A stretch of DNA of 37,749 nt from JBBIWA01 sp037439425 (lineage in GTDB: Bacteria; Acidobacteriota; Blastocatellia; RBC074): the NCBI GenBank assembly GCA_037439425.1, contig JBBIWA010000059.1:1-37749 (forward strand). The letters are read 5' to 3'. A model generated the notes under the pieces. The model was given only the letters and a program-made list of their open reading frames with translations. It was not told where the DNA came from and searched no databases. Each line of letters begins with the position of its first letter. Position 1 is the stretch's first letter. This document shows, piece by piece, positions 26,973 through 34,555 of this stretch. The position numbers and the translations under genes were made by a program.

Positions 26973-29900
26973 TTAGAACCTCAGCTTGAGGCTAAGCTGG
27001 ATCACGCGCGGGCCGCCCCGGGTTCGGGTGATCTCGCCAAAGTTAGATCCGCTGAGATCCCTGCCGGGATTCCGGAAGGTCGGCGTATTAGAGACGTTGT
27101 AAGCCTCGGCCCGGAACTCCAGCCAGGTCCGTTCCGTCAGCCGGGTCATCTTCGACACGCTGACATCAACGCGTCGCTGGTCAGGCCCAATCACCGTATT
27201 GCGGCCCAGTGTGCCCCACTGGACGCCGGAGCTTTGGAACGCACTACGATTCAGATAGGCGCCGATCCGTGCACTCACCGGGCCCTTGGTTGTCTGGTTC
27301 TCATGTGTGGCGCCCGGGGCCAGGTTAGGCCGGGGGGCTGTGGAAGCGAAAAGGATGGCGCTGAAATCGTCGTCCACCACCGTAAAGGGCCGACCCGACT
27401 GGAAGGTGCCAATCCCGGCCACCTGCCAGCCTTCGACCAAGCGATTACCTTTGAAAGGAAGCTCCCACGTCCAGCTCATGATCAAGCGGTGCTTGCGGTG
27501 GAAGTCCGAAAGCCCTCTGTTAAGGTGGGGCCGCCTCTGGTCGTGCTCGATCTGGAACAATCCTTCGTCGGAGAAGGTGTCGATGGATCGCGAAAAGGTG
27601 TAGTTGACATTGAACATGTAGCCCCGGCTGAAGCGTTTCTGCAGGCTGGCCTGGAGCGAGTGGTAGATCGAGTTGGCGTTGGAATAGATCGTGTTGGCGC
27701 CTTCGTCTTCGTCCAGACCCAGTAGCGGCCCGCGCAGCTCGGCTGGGATCACGCATTCGTCAGGATCGTCGAGGAGATCACATCCTGGGGGCGGCGTCTT
27801 GAGGTTGACGAACTGGTCGTTCACGATGGTGTAGAAGTTGCCCGTAAACCCCCCTCCGGGCACTCCTGAGCGGGGGAGGAAGCTGATTTTGTCGATATCA
27901 AGCGCCTGGTTCTGGTTGGCGATTTGCAGCAGCTTGGTTCCCTTGGTGCCGACATAGCCGATCTCCACCAACCAGTTCGGCTTTAACTCCCACTGCACGT
28001 TCAAGCCCCATTGCTGGATGTAGGGAGTGGCCAGCTCCGGGGAGACCATTTGCGTCTCGAAGGCTTCGAACTCAAGGCCAGGAGCGTTGGTCGCTTCAAG
28101 CTGCGGGGTGCCATCATCGAATCCTACTCTAAAGGATGGGATCGGGAAGGTTGGAATGTCACGCGGGATGGTGTTCCAATCCCCGAGATCGTTCAACTGC
28201 ACTTCGCGGAAGAACGGCGGCCCCTGCCTAAGCGAGTTGGCGAAGGCGCCCGTCGTGCGCTCGTAGAACATCCCGTAGCCGCCTCGCAGGACTATCCTCT
28301 TGCCCTCAAATGGGGACCAGGCAAATCCGAAGCGCGGCATGATATTATTGTAATCACCCGGGATGATACTCTTGCTGTCAGCGATTCGGAGATTGAGCCC
28401 GGCGGCACCCGGGACCGAAGCAGGCTTGAAATTCGACGGGAAGACAAACCCGTCCTGGAGATTGCCGGTTGCAAGCGCTGCCGGGAAATCGTAGACCGTC
28501 AAGAAGCCGTTGACCTCAGAGGGAAAGCCGAAGAATTCGTGTCGCACGCCCAGATTGAGTGTAAGGCGCGGCGTGAGCTTCCAGTCGTCGGCGATAAACC
28601 AGTTCCAGTCCGTCATGCGGTAGCCGCGGACCGTCTCGCCATAATTGAGAGAGCTGTCCGAGATCTGCCGCGCACGATTCCTGTCGCCTGGATTGCGATA
28701 GCCTACCGTCAGAAAGTCGAACCAGCTCCGGATGTTGTGCCGCCGATTTCTCCCTTCCTGCAGGTCACCGTTCAGCTGGTGCCGCCTAAATTCGCCGCCC
28801 ACCCGGAACGAGTGGTTTCCACGGGTGAAGGAGAGAGTATCCCCGTATGTGAAGGTATTCTGCACATCGAAGATGCGGGTGCCATCGGCCGCCGTGCCGA
28901 AGCGAAAGCGGCCGCCCACGTCACGGTCCCCACGAATATCAATCTGGCTCAGATCCGGCACCTGGGTGGCAAAGGGGTTCTGGATGCCGAAGTCGGCGTT
29001 CTTAAAATAGGCCACCGGTACACTGTCATTGCGGTTGCGGAAAAATCCGGCCCGGAACTCGTTGACGACTCTAGGACTGAAGACGTGGACGTCGACGAGC
29101 GAGAAGGTGCGCTGGAAGGTCGTGTCTTCTCTTTCGAACCGGGTCAGTGCGTTGGCATTGGCAAGCGGGTCACGGCTCGGCTGATTCGAGAAGAAGAACT
29201 TACCGCTCAGCTTGTTGGCCTGTGTCAACTGATGGTCGATGTTGATGGTGAACTGGTCCTGATCGAAGCTCGCAGGGATGACGGAAACCACCTGGCAACT
29301 CTCCGCCACCTGATTGCCAACTCTGGCGCAGTTGATCCCCTTGTCCCCGGACGGAATCAGATAGGAGCCGTCTGCAAACTTGGCCTTCAGCAGCGCCCGC
29401 GAAATGGGATTGATCATCGCAAAATTCACGGGGCCGTTCCTGGCAGGGTTCCAGATAGCCGCTGCAAAGCGGTTGATTCCTTCGTCGGAGCGGTCATCGG
29501 TGAGAGCCTTCGGCATCCGCACGGTGTTGCTCGCCTCATCCACGAATGAAGTCAGGGCCCGCGTGATTTGGTACGATCCGAAGAAGAAGGTCTTGTTCTT
29601 GATGATCGGACCGCCGATCGTGAAGCCTCCTTCGTTGCGCCTGAGAATAGGTCGCTTCAGGCCAGCGCGGTTGAAAAAGAAGTCGTTAGCAATCAGCTTC
29701 TCGTTCTGAATGTAATGGTAGAGGCTGCCGTGAAGATCGTTCGTGCCGCTCTTGGAGACCACTTGGAAATTGCCGCCGCCATTGCGCCCCGTGGCGGCAT
29801 CGTAGAGGCTGGTCTGCAGCTTGACTTCCTGCAGCGTCTCAAGCGCCGGGGCAATGTTGCGAGAGAGCGTGCCCCCGCCTTCGTCAATAGTTCCCCGCGA

Positions 29901-30557
29901 ACCGTTGATCCGGCTGTTACAGCAAAGCAGGTTAGTGACATCAATCCCATTAAAAACAAAGCTATTGTTGGTGGTGCGAGCGCCATTCACGCTGGGCGAG
30001 ATCGAGGCATTGTCGTTCGAGAGTAGCTCGCTGATGTCGGCTGACACTCCCGGCTCGATCACCAAAAGCTGCGTGAAATTGCGGGCCGAAGTCGGCAAGG
30101 CTTCGAGCTCCTTCCGGTCCAGTGTGCGCACGATTGTCGCTGAGCCGGAAGAAATCATTTCCGCGTTGGCGGTCACCTCAATGGTTTGGTCCACTGTGCC
30201 AACCTCCAACTCGACGTTGACCGTAACCATTTCAGCGGTCGTCACGGTGATGCCATCACGCGTTAGCCTCTTGAACCCCTGAGCCTCGAACTGGAGGCGG
30301 TAGGTCCCAGGAGACAGGAAGCGTGCTTCCCAATCCCCTGAGGAATTAGTAGTGACCACCCGCTGTTCCCCTGTCTCCAGCCGGGTCAGTGTGACCGTAG
30401 CGCCTGGAATCAAGGCTCCGGTTGGATCGGTAACACGCCCTGTTAATCCGGTGTTAGCCCCTGTTTGCGCCAGAACAGGTATCATGGCCAGTGCGAAGAC
30501 CAGGCTGATTCCAGCAAACTGCTGCACTAGGCTGCGAAGCATATTGTTGGCTGTCAT
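26973..30557 (-). CDS. Oar-like TonB-dependent receptor with carboxypeptidase-regulatory-like domain
   Basis: TonB-dependent receptors bring large or scarce substrates across the outer membrane. From the ATG at 30557 (perfect AGGAGG eight bases upstream; a longer frame to 30614 lacks one) the product is 1194 residues. It has a signal peptide (about 1-30, ending PVLAQ), a CarboxypepD_reg/Cna-B-like domain (about 36-110, LTGRVTDPTGALIPGATVTLT through GTYRLQFEAQGFKRL), a plug (about 120-260, with GGGNFQVVSKSGTNDLHGS) and a very long beta-barrel ending VIQLSLKLRF. Such Oar-type receptors are abundant in Acidobacteria. It heads a minus-strand set with alkaline phosphatase and phytase, so organophosphate or its products are the likely cargo, by inference. 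Confidence 0.92.
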   Translation of the reverse strand: MTANNMLRSLVQQFAGISLVFALAMIPVLAQTGANTGLTGRVTDPTGALIPGATVTLTRLETGEQRVVTTNSSGDWEARFLSPGTYRLQFEAQGFKRLTRDGITVTTAEMVTVNVELEVGTVDQTIEVTANAEMISSGSATIVRTLDRKELEALPTSARNFTQLLVIEPGVSADISELLSNDNASISPSVNGARTTNNSFVFNGIDVTNLLCCNSRINGSRGTIDEGGGTLSRNIAPALETLQEVKLQTSLYDAATGRNGGGNFQVVSKSGTNDLHGSLYHYIQNEKLIANDFFFNRAGLKRPILRRNEGGFTIGGPIIKNKTFFFGSYQITRALTSFVDEASNTVRMPKALTDDRSDEGINRFAAAIWNPARNGPVNFAMINPISRALLKAKFADGSYLIPSGDKGINCARVGNQVAESCQVVSVIPASFDQDQFTINIDHQLTQANKLSGKFFFSNQPSRDPLANANALTRFEREDTTFQRTFSLVDVHVFSPRVVNEFRAGFFRNRNDSVPVAYFKNADFGIQNPFATQVPDLSQIDIRGDRDVGGRFRFGTAADGTRIFDVQNTFTYGDTLSFTRGNHSFRVGGEFRRHQLNGDLQEGRNRRHNIRSWFDFLTVGYRNPGDRNRARQISDSSLNYGETVRGYRMTDWNWFIADDWKLTPRLTLNLGVRHEFFGFPSEVNGFLTVYDFPAALATGNLQDGFVFPSNFKPASVPGAAGLNLRIADSKSIIPGDYNNIMPRFGFAWSPFEGKRIVLRGGYGMFYERTTGAFANSLRQGPPFFREVQLNDLGDWNTIPRDIPTFPIPSFRVGFDDGTPQLEATNAPGLEFEAFETQMVSPELATPYIQQWGLNVQWELKPNWLVEIGYVGTKGTKLLQIANQNQALDIDKISFLPRSGVPGGGFTGNFYTIVNDQFVNLKTPPPGCDLLDDPDECVIPAELRGPLLGLDEDEGANTIYSNANSIYHSLQASLQKRFSRGYMFNVNYTFSRSIDTFSDEGLFQIEHDQRRPHLNRGLSDFHRKHRLIMSWTWELPFKGNRLVEGWQVAGIGTFQSGRPFTVVDDDFSAILFASTAPRPNLAPGATHENQTTKGPVSARIGAYLNRSAFQSSGVQWGTLGRNTVIGPDQRRVDVSVSKMTRLTERTWLEFRAEAYNVSNTPTFRNPGRDLSGSNFGEITRTRGGPRVIQLSLKLRF
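29852..29927 (-). repeat. Receptor-gene copy of the segment shared with phytase
   Basis: This is the partner of 25608-25683: 60 of 76 bases are identical, with no gaps, in the same strand and frame. It codes for part of the plug around residues 210-235 (LCCNSRINGSRG and DEGGGT). It continues directly into the conserved GRNGGGNF plug motif, so this copy looks like the native one. Confidence 0.85.
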
Positions 30558-30628
30558 TGTCAGTCCTCCTTTTGAAAATGAACCACGAAGGACACGAAGG
30601 ATGCGCAACATCACGAAGCAGGGCCAAG

Positions 30629-31049
30629 GGCTAAGAGTAACGAGTCAAGAACGTCACCTTTGGCCCTTTGCCCTCTCCGCGGTTCATGGTTTCTCCCGCG
30701 TCGTCCGTGACGGCATGGGCGACTCCTTTTCTTGAAGCGGATCTTGGAGCAATGATTGGATTGTATAGGGCATGATATGTGGTGTATAGTAGAACACCGT
30801 GAAGAACTAGTTGATTACTAGTAACACCGATCCGAGGAGTTCTTCATGCCGCTTATGCAGCTCCCAGAAAGGATGAAAGCTCTGAGGTCTGACTTTCCGC
30901 AGGAGTCTTTCATGAGGCGAGCCTCGCTCTGACTATGAAACCGCAGCGCGTGATGTCCGACCAACTTCAGTTTGTCGTTGACCCAACAAAGGACGCGCTG
31001 CGAGGAGTCACGACAAACTGAAGCCCAAACCCACGGCTAAGAGTAACGA
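30629..31049. repeat. 15-bp direct repeat pair flanking part of the control region
   Basis: GGCTAAGAGTAACGA occurs at 30629-30643 and again at 31035-31049. The 391 bases between the copies hold several inverted repeats. The pair could be the flanks of a lost or decayed insertion, or dispersed short repeats. Confidence 0.5.
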
Positions 31050-31316
31050 TGAAAGCGATTGCGATCAGTATTCATTGGCCTTCCCGCGATATTCAGCCCT
31101 CTCTCGCCTGTCACTCAACAGGCGAAAGGGCAAGAGAGCGCAAAGGCCTGTCTTGATTGGTCGCACTTGCCTTTTCGCGTCCTTAAGCATGGATTTAAGA
31201 TGATGAAACCCTGGGAACGCACGCTTGCGAGCGTGCTCGGTCTTCGGTAATGGCTTGCTCGACGAAGACCGGCACGCCGGAGGCGTGTCTGCCCAGGACT
31301 TTCCGCAGGAGGCGCC
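30736..31316. promoter_or_regulatory. Divergent control region rich in inverted repeats
   Basis: No convincing gene fits here. Perfect inverted repeats are: GGTGT/ACACC (30781-30798); GAAGAACT/AGTTCTTC (30801-30808, 30838-30845) enclosing two ACTAGT palindromes five bases apart (30806-30811, 30817-30822); a 14-bp pair (30965-30978, 31010-31023) around a 31-base loop; CGCCTGT/ACAGGCG (31105-31111, 31118-31124); and GCACGCT/AGCGTGC (31219-31225, 31230-31236). A 13-bp pair with one mismatch (31122-31134, 31166-31178) also has a 31-base loop. GGCACGCC/GGCGTGTC pairs at 31271-31289. The region must contain the receptor promoter (minus) and the regulator promoter (plus), so some palindromes are likely operators. 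Confidence 0.6.
30846..30932 (+). CDS. Possible 28-residue small ORF
   Basis: An ATG at 30846 follows GAGGAG at a good distance and opens 28 codons (MPLMQLPERMKALRSDFPQE...). The last part, GACTTTCCGCAGGAG (30891-30905), is repeated exactly at 31297-31311, where it forms the ribosome binding site of the regulator gene. It could therefore be a duplicated leader remnant, a leader peptide or chance. No family is recognised. Confidence 0.25.
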   Translation: MPLMQLPERMKALRSDFPQESFMRRASL

Positions 31317-32627
31317 ATGATCACCACACCAGCGTCCCTGGACGAGTTCCGTTCCGCCCTGCAGCGTGTTTTGCACAGCGAGACCTTCAGGCACTCGGAC
31401 AATTTCCGCCGCCTGCTCGTCTACCTGGGAGAGAAATCGCTCAACGCCCCGGTTGAGGAACTCAAGGAATACACCATCGGCATCGAAGCCTTTGGCAAAC
31501 CACATGATTACGACCCTCAGCAAGACCCGGCGGTGAGAGTGCTGGCCAGCAGGCTGCGACACAAACTCGAGGACTATTATCTGAAGGAAGGCGCTGAGGA
31601 TCCGGTGCGCATCGAACTCCCGAAGGGCCACTACAGGCTCAGTTTCCAGTTCCGGCGGCAGACCGATCCTGGCTTTCAAGCGGCCTTCCTGGGCGCCCAG
31701 GTGCGCAAATGGCGCCGGATTTCGCTCCTGCTGGCCCTCTGTGCGGCAGCGCTGATGTTGCTGGCCAGCTACCAGCGCGTCACCTCTATGCAACAGAACT
31801 CTGCTGCCACCTCGACCCTGACGCCGTGGACTCCCGAACTGGAGCTGATCTGGCGACCCTACCTGCAAAGCCACCGCCCGGTCTTGATCGCGCTGGGGAC
31901 ACCGCTTTTTACCAAGTTTTCCGGCGGTTTCTTCCGCAATCCGAAAATCAACGAGTGGGACTCGGCCGCGCAGCCAGAGCAGGTGCGGCGGATTCAGCAA
32001 CTGCTGCAGAGCTCGTACGCTGTTGCGTGGCATAACTTCACCGGGATCGGTGAAGCTACCGGTGCCTTCCTGCTGGCCAAGCTCTTCCAGGCGCGCAAGC
32101 CCAGCCTGCTGCTGAAGAGAAGCAGTGTTCTTTCCTGGGAAGACATTCAGCATCACAATGTGATCTTCCTCGGCTCGCCGAAGTTCAACCGCCATCTCAA
32201 GGAGATTTCGGCACAAGGAGATTTCGTAATCGAAGGGGGCGCCGTGCGCAACCGCCGGCCCCAGCCAGGCGAAGCGCCTGAGTATCGTGACGTGTGGCGA
32301 ACGAAAGGGGAACTGCAGGAGGACTACGCTCTCATCCATCGCCTGCCGGGCCTGCATGGAGATGGCGAGATCATGGTCTTAGCCTCCAGCTCCACGGAAG
32401 GGACCTGGGCAGCTGTGCAATACGTCACTGAGGCCGCGCACGCCCGAGACCTCGCAAGCAGGCTGCGCCTGCCCTCGGGCGAGTTACCTGACTCCTACCA
32501 GGTGCTCATCAAGGCCAGATTCAAGGAAGAGGTTCCGGTGGAGATCTCTTATGTGACCCATCGGGTGATTGCCTCGCCGTCGCGCCCACACCTCTCCCAG
32601 GCACCAGGCGAGAGAGGTGGCTTCTGA
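31317..32627 (+). CDS. Membrane-anchored regulator with acidobacterial-type N-terminal domain
   Basis: The 436-residue product begins with a cytoplasmic domain (about 5-112) read as SETFRHSDNFRRLLVYLGEK, LKEYTIGIEAFGKPHDYDPQQD, VRVLASRLRHKLEDYY and IELPKGHY. This pattern is common in acidobacterial proteins predicted as winged-helix-like or adenylate-cyclase-like regulators. One membrane helix follows (about 134-152), then a periplasmic part of about 280 residues without a recognised family. The ATG has a perfect AGGAGG eight bases upstream. It is divergent from the TonB receptor gene, the usual place for such regulators, so it probably senses a signal outside the membrane and controls the receptor operon. 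DNA binding is inferred. Confidence 0.75.
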   Translation: MITTPASLDEFRSALQRVLHSETFRHSDNFRRLLVYLGEKSLNAPVEELKEYTIGIEAFGKPHDYDPQQDPAVRVLASRLRHKLEDYYLKEGAEDPVRIELPKGHYRLSFQFRRQTDPGFQAAFLGAQVRKWRRISLLLALCAAALMLLASYQRVTSMQQNSAATSTLTPWTPELELIWRPYLQSHRPVLIALGTPLFTKFSGGFFRNPKINEWDSAAQPEQVRRIQQLLQSSYAVAWHNFTGIGEATGAFLLAKLFQARKPSLLLKRSSVLSWEDIQHHNVIFLGSPKFNRHLKEISAQGDFVIEGGAVRNRRPQPGEAPEYRDVWRTKGELQEDYALIHRLPGLHGDGEIMVLASSSTEGTWAAVQYVTEAAHARDLASRLRLPSGELPDSYQVLIKARFKEEVPVEISYVTHRVIASPSRPHLSQAPGERGGF

Positions 32628-32680
32628 GCTTAAATGAACCTCTCGGTTGAGTGCGCGGCGCGAGAGGGATAAGGAAAGTT

Positions 32681-32702
32681 ATCAAACTGGCGGTTTGATA
32701 AC
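32681..32702 (+). terminator. Hairpin after the regulator gene
   Basis: TTATCAAAC and GTTTGATAA form a perfect 9-bp stem with a short TGGC loop, about 55 bases after the regulator stop. TCTTTCTTCTC follows a few bases later, which is pyrimidine-rich but not a real T-run. It is plausible as a terminator. Confidence 0.5.
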
Positions 32703-32772
32703 TGATCTTTCTTCTCGCAAACACTCAAGTGAGGCTCAGTGATCCGGCGGCGGGCCGGTGAACTACGTTTGG

Positions 32773-32838
32773 GGATTTCGAATTGCGAATTGCGAATTGC
32801 GAATTTAAATCCGAAATCCGAAATCCGAAATCCGAATC
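32773..32838. repeat. Heptamer tandem repeat tract (AATTGCG x3, AAATCCG x4)
   Basis: Three perfect AATTGCG units (32781-32801), a linking AATTT, then four perfect AAATCCG units (32807-32834) and a degenerate one. The tract is intergenic. A related, shorter tract lies at 34340-34385. Confidence 0.85.
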
Positions 32839-32968
32839 TGGGTCATCACACCCTGCAACGGCGGCACCAGTTCCAGGCTCTGTCGTCTGTCATTAAACAG
32901 GACTTGCGGTCGCGGCAACGGACAGTGTGGCAGACGTCAGTAACCAGAAACACGGGCCGAGGTGAACG

Positions 32969-33067
32969 TTACCTACTTATTGTCTGTTGATCGAAATTGA
33001 AGGTCGCTAAAGTGGCACAGTGGCGTCCATTGAGGAACTCTCGCATGGAATCGCTGAGCTTAGACAT
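32969..33067 (-). pseudogene. Truncated start of a PPOX-type (pyridoxamine oxidase-like) protein
   Basis: A minus-strand frame starts at 33067 with a GGGAGG ribosome site upstream and reads MSKLSDSMREFLNGRHCATLATFNFD, which is the typical N-terminus of the PPOX/F420-dependent flavoprotein family. After that, where the family normally continues with a G-x-P-x-V-x-P segment, the sequence changes to QQTISR and stops. About 26 codons of a gene that should have 130-150 remain. It is a broken gene whose rest was lost, probably by a deletion near 32990. Confidence 0.55.
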
Positions 33068-33343
33068 TGTTTTCCTCCCAAGGGTTGATTCAAAACCTGG
33101 AGCCGACCGGGTAACGAACCGACTTTTCAAAAACGCACCCAAGTGCGAGCCGCCCCTGGCTGCGTCACTCACCTGGCTGGCGCAAATAGATTTGGAACCA
33201 GCCATTCATTATCCATATCAATAAAGCAGCAAACAATCTCGTGAACTCTGCAAGAAGGCCGCAGATGACTTCCCCGCCCACTAGGTCTGCTGCGGCCTCA
33301 TTCTGCTATGCCCTGTTGTTCAGACGATCCGGCATCACGTAGC
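33068..33343. other. Spacer before the EamA gene end, with a 9-bp inverted repeat
   Basis: No gene is seen. AGGCCGCAG (33256-33264) and CTGCGGCCT (33290-33298) pair perfectly around a 25-base loop, 45 bases beyond the stop of the minus-strand transporter gene. It may help end that transcript. A T-run is lacking. Confidence 0.45.
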
Positions 33344-34315
33344 TTACTCCCAGGTGGCGTGTGTTGCGCTCTTGGGCTCGTGATCCGTCGGGCTTCTTCG
33401 TGAGCCTGAGCTATCTCTCGCAGTGGCGCGGTTCATCTGGCGATGAGGCAGGCTGGCGAGCACAACACCGAGCAAAATCAAGGCTCCACCCACCAGAGTA
33501 TGCATTCCCAAAACTTCACCCAGCACCAGCCAGCCCAAGAGCGTGGCAACCAAGGTGTTGGCAATCGGAATGAAGGAGACAAAGGTCACATCCACCCGCT
33601 TAATCAACCAGTAGAAAAGCACAAAGGCAGTGGCCGAACCAATCAGCGAGAGATAGAGCAAGGCCAGCACGGCGCGCATCGTCCATCGGATTGCAGTTGG
33701 CTCTTCGGCCAGGGCAGCCAAAGCAAACAAGAAGACAGCTCCAACCAGCATCTGCCACATTGTGTTGGTGATAGCATCCAGGCGCTGCACGTTGCGCTTG
33801 GCAATGATGTTGGCCAGCGCGCCGCACAGCGCCGCTCCCACCATCGCCAGCGAACCAGCTACCGAATCGCGGCCAAAAGAGAGCTGCTGCGAAAAGATAG
33901 CTACAATCCCAGAAGTGCCACACAGCGCTGCCACCACGCGCCGCAGCTGTATCGGTTCTTCGGGCACAAACATATGCGCCAGCACCATGACAAAGAGTGG
34001 ATGCACGCTGAAGAGAATGGCGGTCAGCGACGAGGTAATATATTGCGCTGCCCAGAAAGTCAAAGCGAAGGGCAACCCGATTTGCAGAAGACCGAGCCAG
34101 AAGATGAGCTTCCATTGAGCGCGCGAAGCTGGCAGCCAGTTGCGTCGCCACCACAGCAACGCAGCAAGCGCCAGGGCTGAAATTCCAAAGCGCAATCCGG
34201 CAAAAGTGAAGGGCGGGAGAACTGCAACCCCGATCTTGACCCCTAACCAGGTTGTCCCCCAAATGAGGCTCAGTATTATCCAAACTATCAGTGCGCGTGG
34301 CGCCAGTTTCATCAC
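33344..34315 (-). CDS. EamA/DMT-family transporter
   Basis: The 323-residue product has ten predicted membrane helices arranged as two EamA repeats, beginning MKLAPRALIVWIILSLIWGTTWLGVKIGV. The second repeat starts near LAMVGAALCGALANIIAKRNVQ. The IWGTTW and LRFGISAL wordings are typical of drug/metabolite transporters, which export small molecules such as amino acids or their relatives. The charged C-terminal tail of about 30 residues lies outside the membrane. GGTGGAAAG precedes the start. The substrate cannot be told. Confidence 0.88.
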   Translation of the reverse strand: MMKLAPRALIVWIILSLIWGTTWLGVKIGVAVLPPFTFAGLRFGISALALAALLWWRRNWLPASRAQWKLIFWLGLLQIGLPFALTFWAAQYITSSLTAILFSVHPLFVMVLAHMFVPEEPIQLRRVVAALCGTSGIVAIFSQQLSFGRDSVAGSLAMVGAALCGALANIIAKRNVQRLDAITNTMWQMLVGAVFLFALAALAEEPTAIRWTMRAVLALLYLSLIGSATAFVLFYWLIKRVDVTFVSFIPIANTLVATLLGWLVLGEVLGMHTLVGGALILLGVVLASLPHRQMNRATARDSSGSRRSPTDHEPKSATHATWE

Positions 34316-34339
34316 TTTCCACCTTCATCCGCTTCGGAG

Positions 34340-34385
34340 TTCGGATTGCGGATTGAGAATTTCGGATTTAAATCCGCAATTCGAA
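34340..34385. repeat. Degenerate heptamer repeat with a 14-bp palindrome
   Basis: TTCGGATTGCGGATTGAG and ATTTCGGATTTAAATCCGCAATTCG are drifted copies of the CGGATTT/AATTGCG units seen at 32773-32838. CGGATTTAAATCCG (34363-34376) is a perfect palindrome. The tract lies in the divergent spacer between the transporter and the Hsp70-like gene. Confidence 0.7.
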
Positions 34386-34555
34386 ACCATCATCCTCTAA
34401 TCAAGCCCATTTTGAATCCGCTAAGCTAACTACGAGTCAGTCGGAAGGCAAGGCCGCGCGCGGCAACTTGAAGAAGCCGGCTGGCATAAGCAGCGAGCTT
34501 CAGGTAGACTGAAGACCTACTTCCAAAGTAGTTCATCCCCTGCAAGGGTCGCACT
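34386..34555 (+). other. Leader of the Hsp70-like gene with small hairpins
   Basis: CTTCAG/CTGAAG (34499-34515) and CTACTT/AAGTAG (34517-34532) form two neighbouring 6-bp stems just before the start. No confident promoter was found. CAAGGG precedes the ATG. Confidence 0.35.

Larger units (their letters stand above)
32628..32968. other. Spacer downstream of the regulator, with heptamer repeats
   Basis: The stretch has no credible gene on either strand. Near its start, AAAGTTATCAAACTGGCGGTTTGATAACTGATCTTT (32676-32711) contains TTATCAAAC and GTTTGATAA, a 9-bp perfect stem that may terminate the regulator transcript. The heptamer repeat tract at 32773-32838 follows. Confidence 0.5.

Noticed and set aside
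28011..29549. A 512-codon open frame on the plus strand opposite the TonB receptor gene
   Set aside because: The minus-strand frame has clear receptor domains, a signal peptide and a perfect ribosome site. The plus-strand translation shows no recognisable domain and is the usual shadow of a GC-rich gene.
31219..31289. The GCACGCT/AGCGTGC and GGCACGCC/GGCGTGTC hairpins as terminators
   Set aside because: They lie just upstream of the regulator's start without T-runs; they are better treated as part of the palindrome-rich control region.
31065..32357. A 430-codon open frame on the minus strand opposite the regulator gene
   Set aside because: It covers the regulator in antisense and shows no family pattern, whereas the plus-strand product has a conserved N-terminal domain, a membrane helix and an AGGAGG site.
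33443..34180. A 245-codon plus-strand frame opposite the EamA transporter
   Set aside because: The translation is Gln/His/Ser-rich without hydrophobic or domain structure, as expected from the complement of a membrane protein gene.
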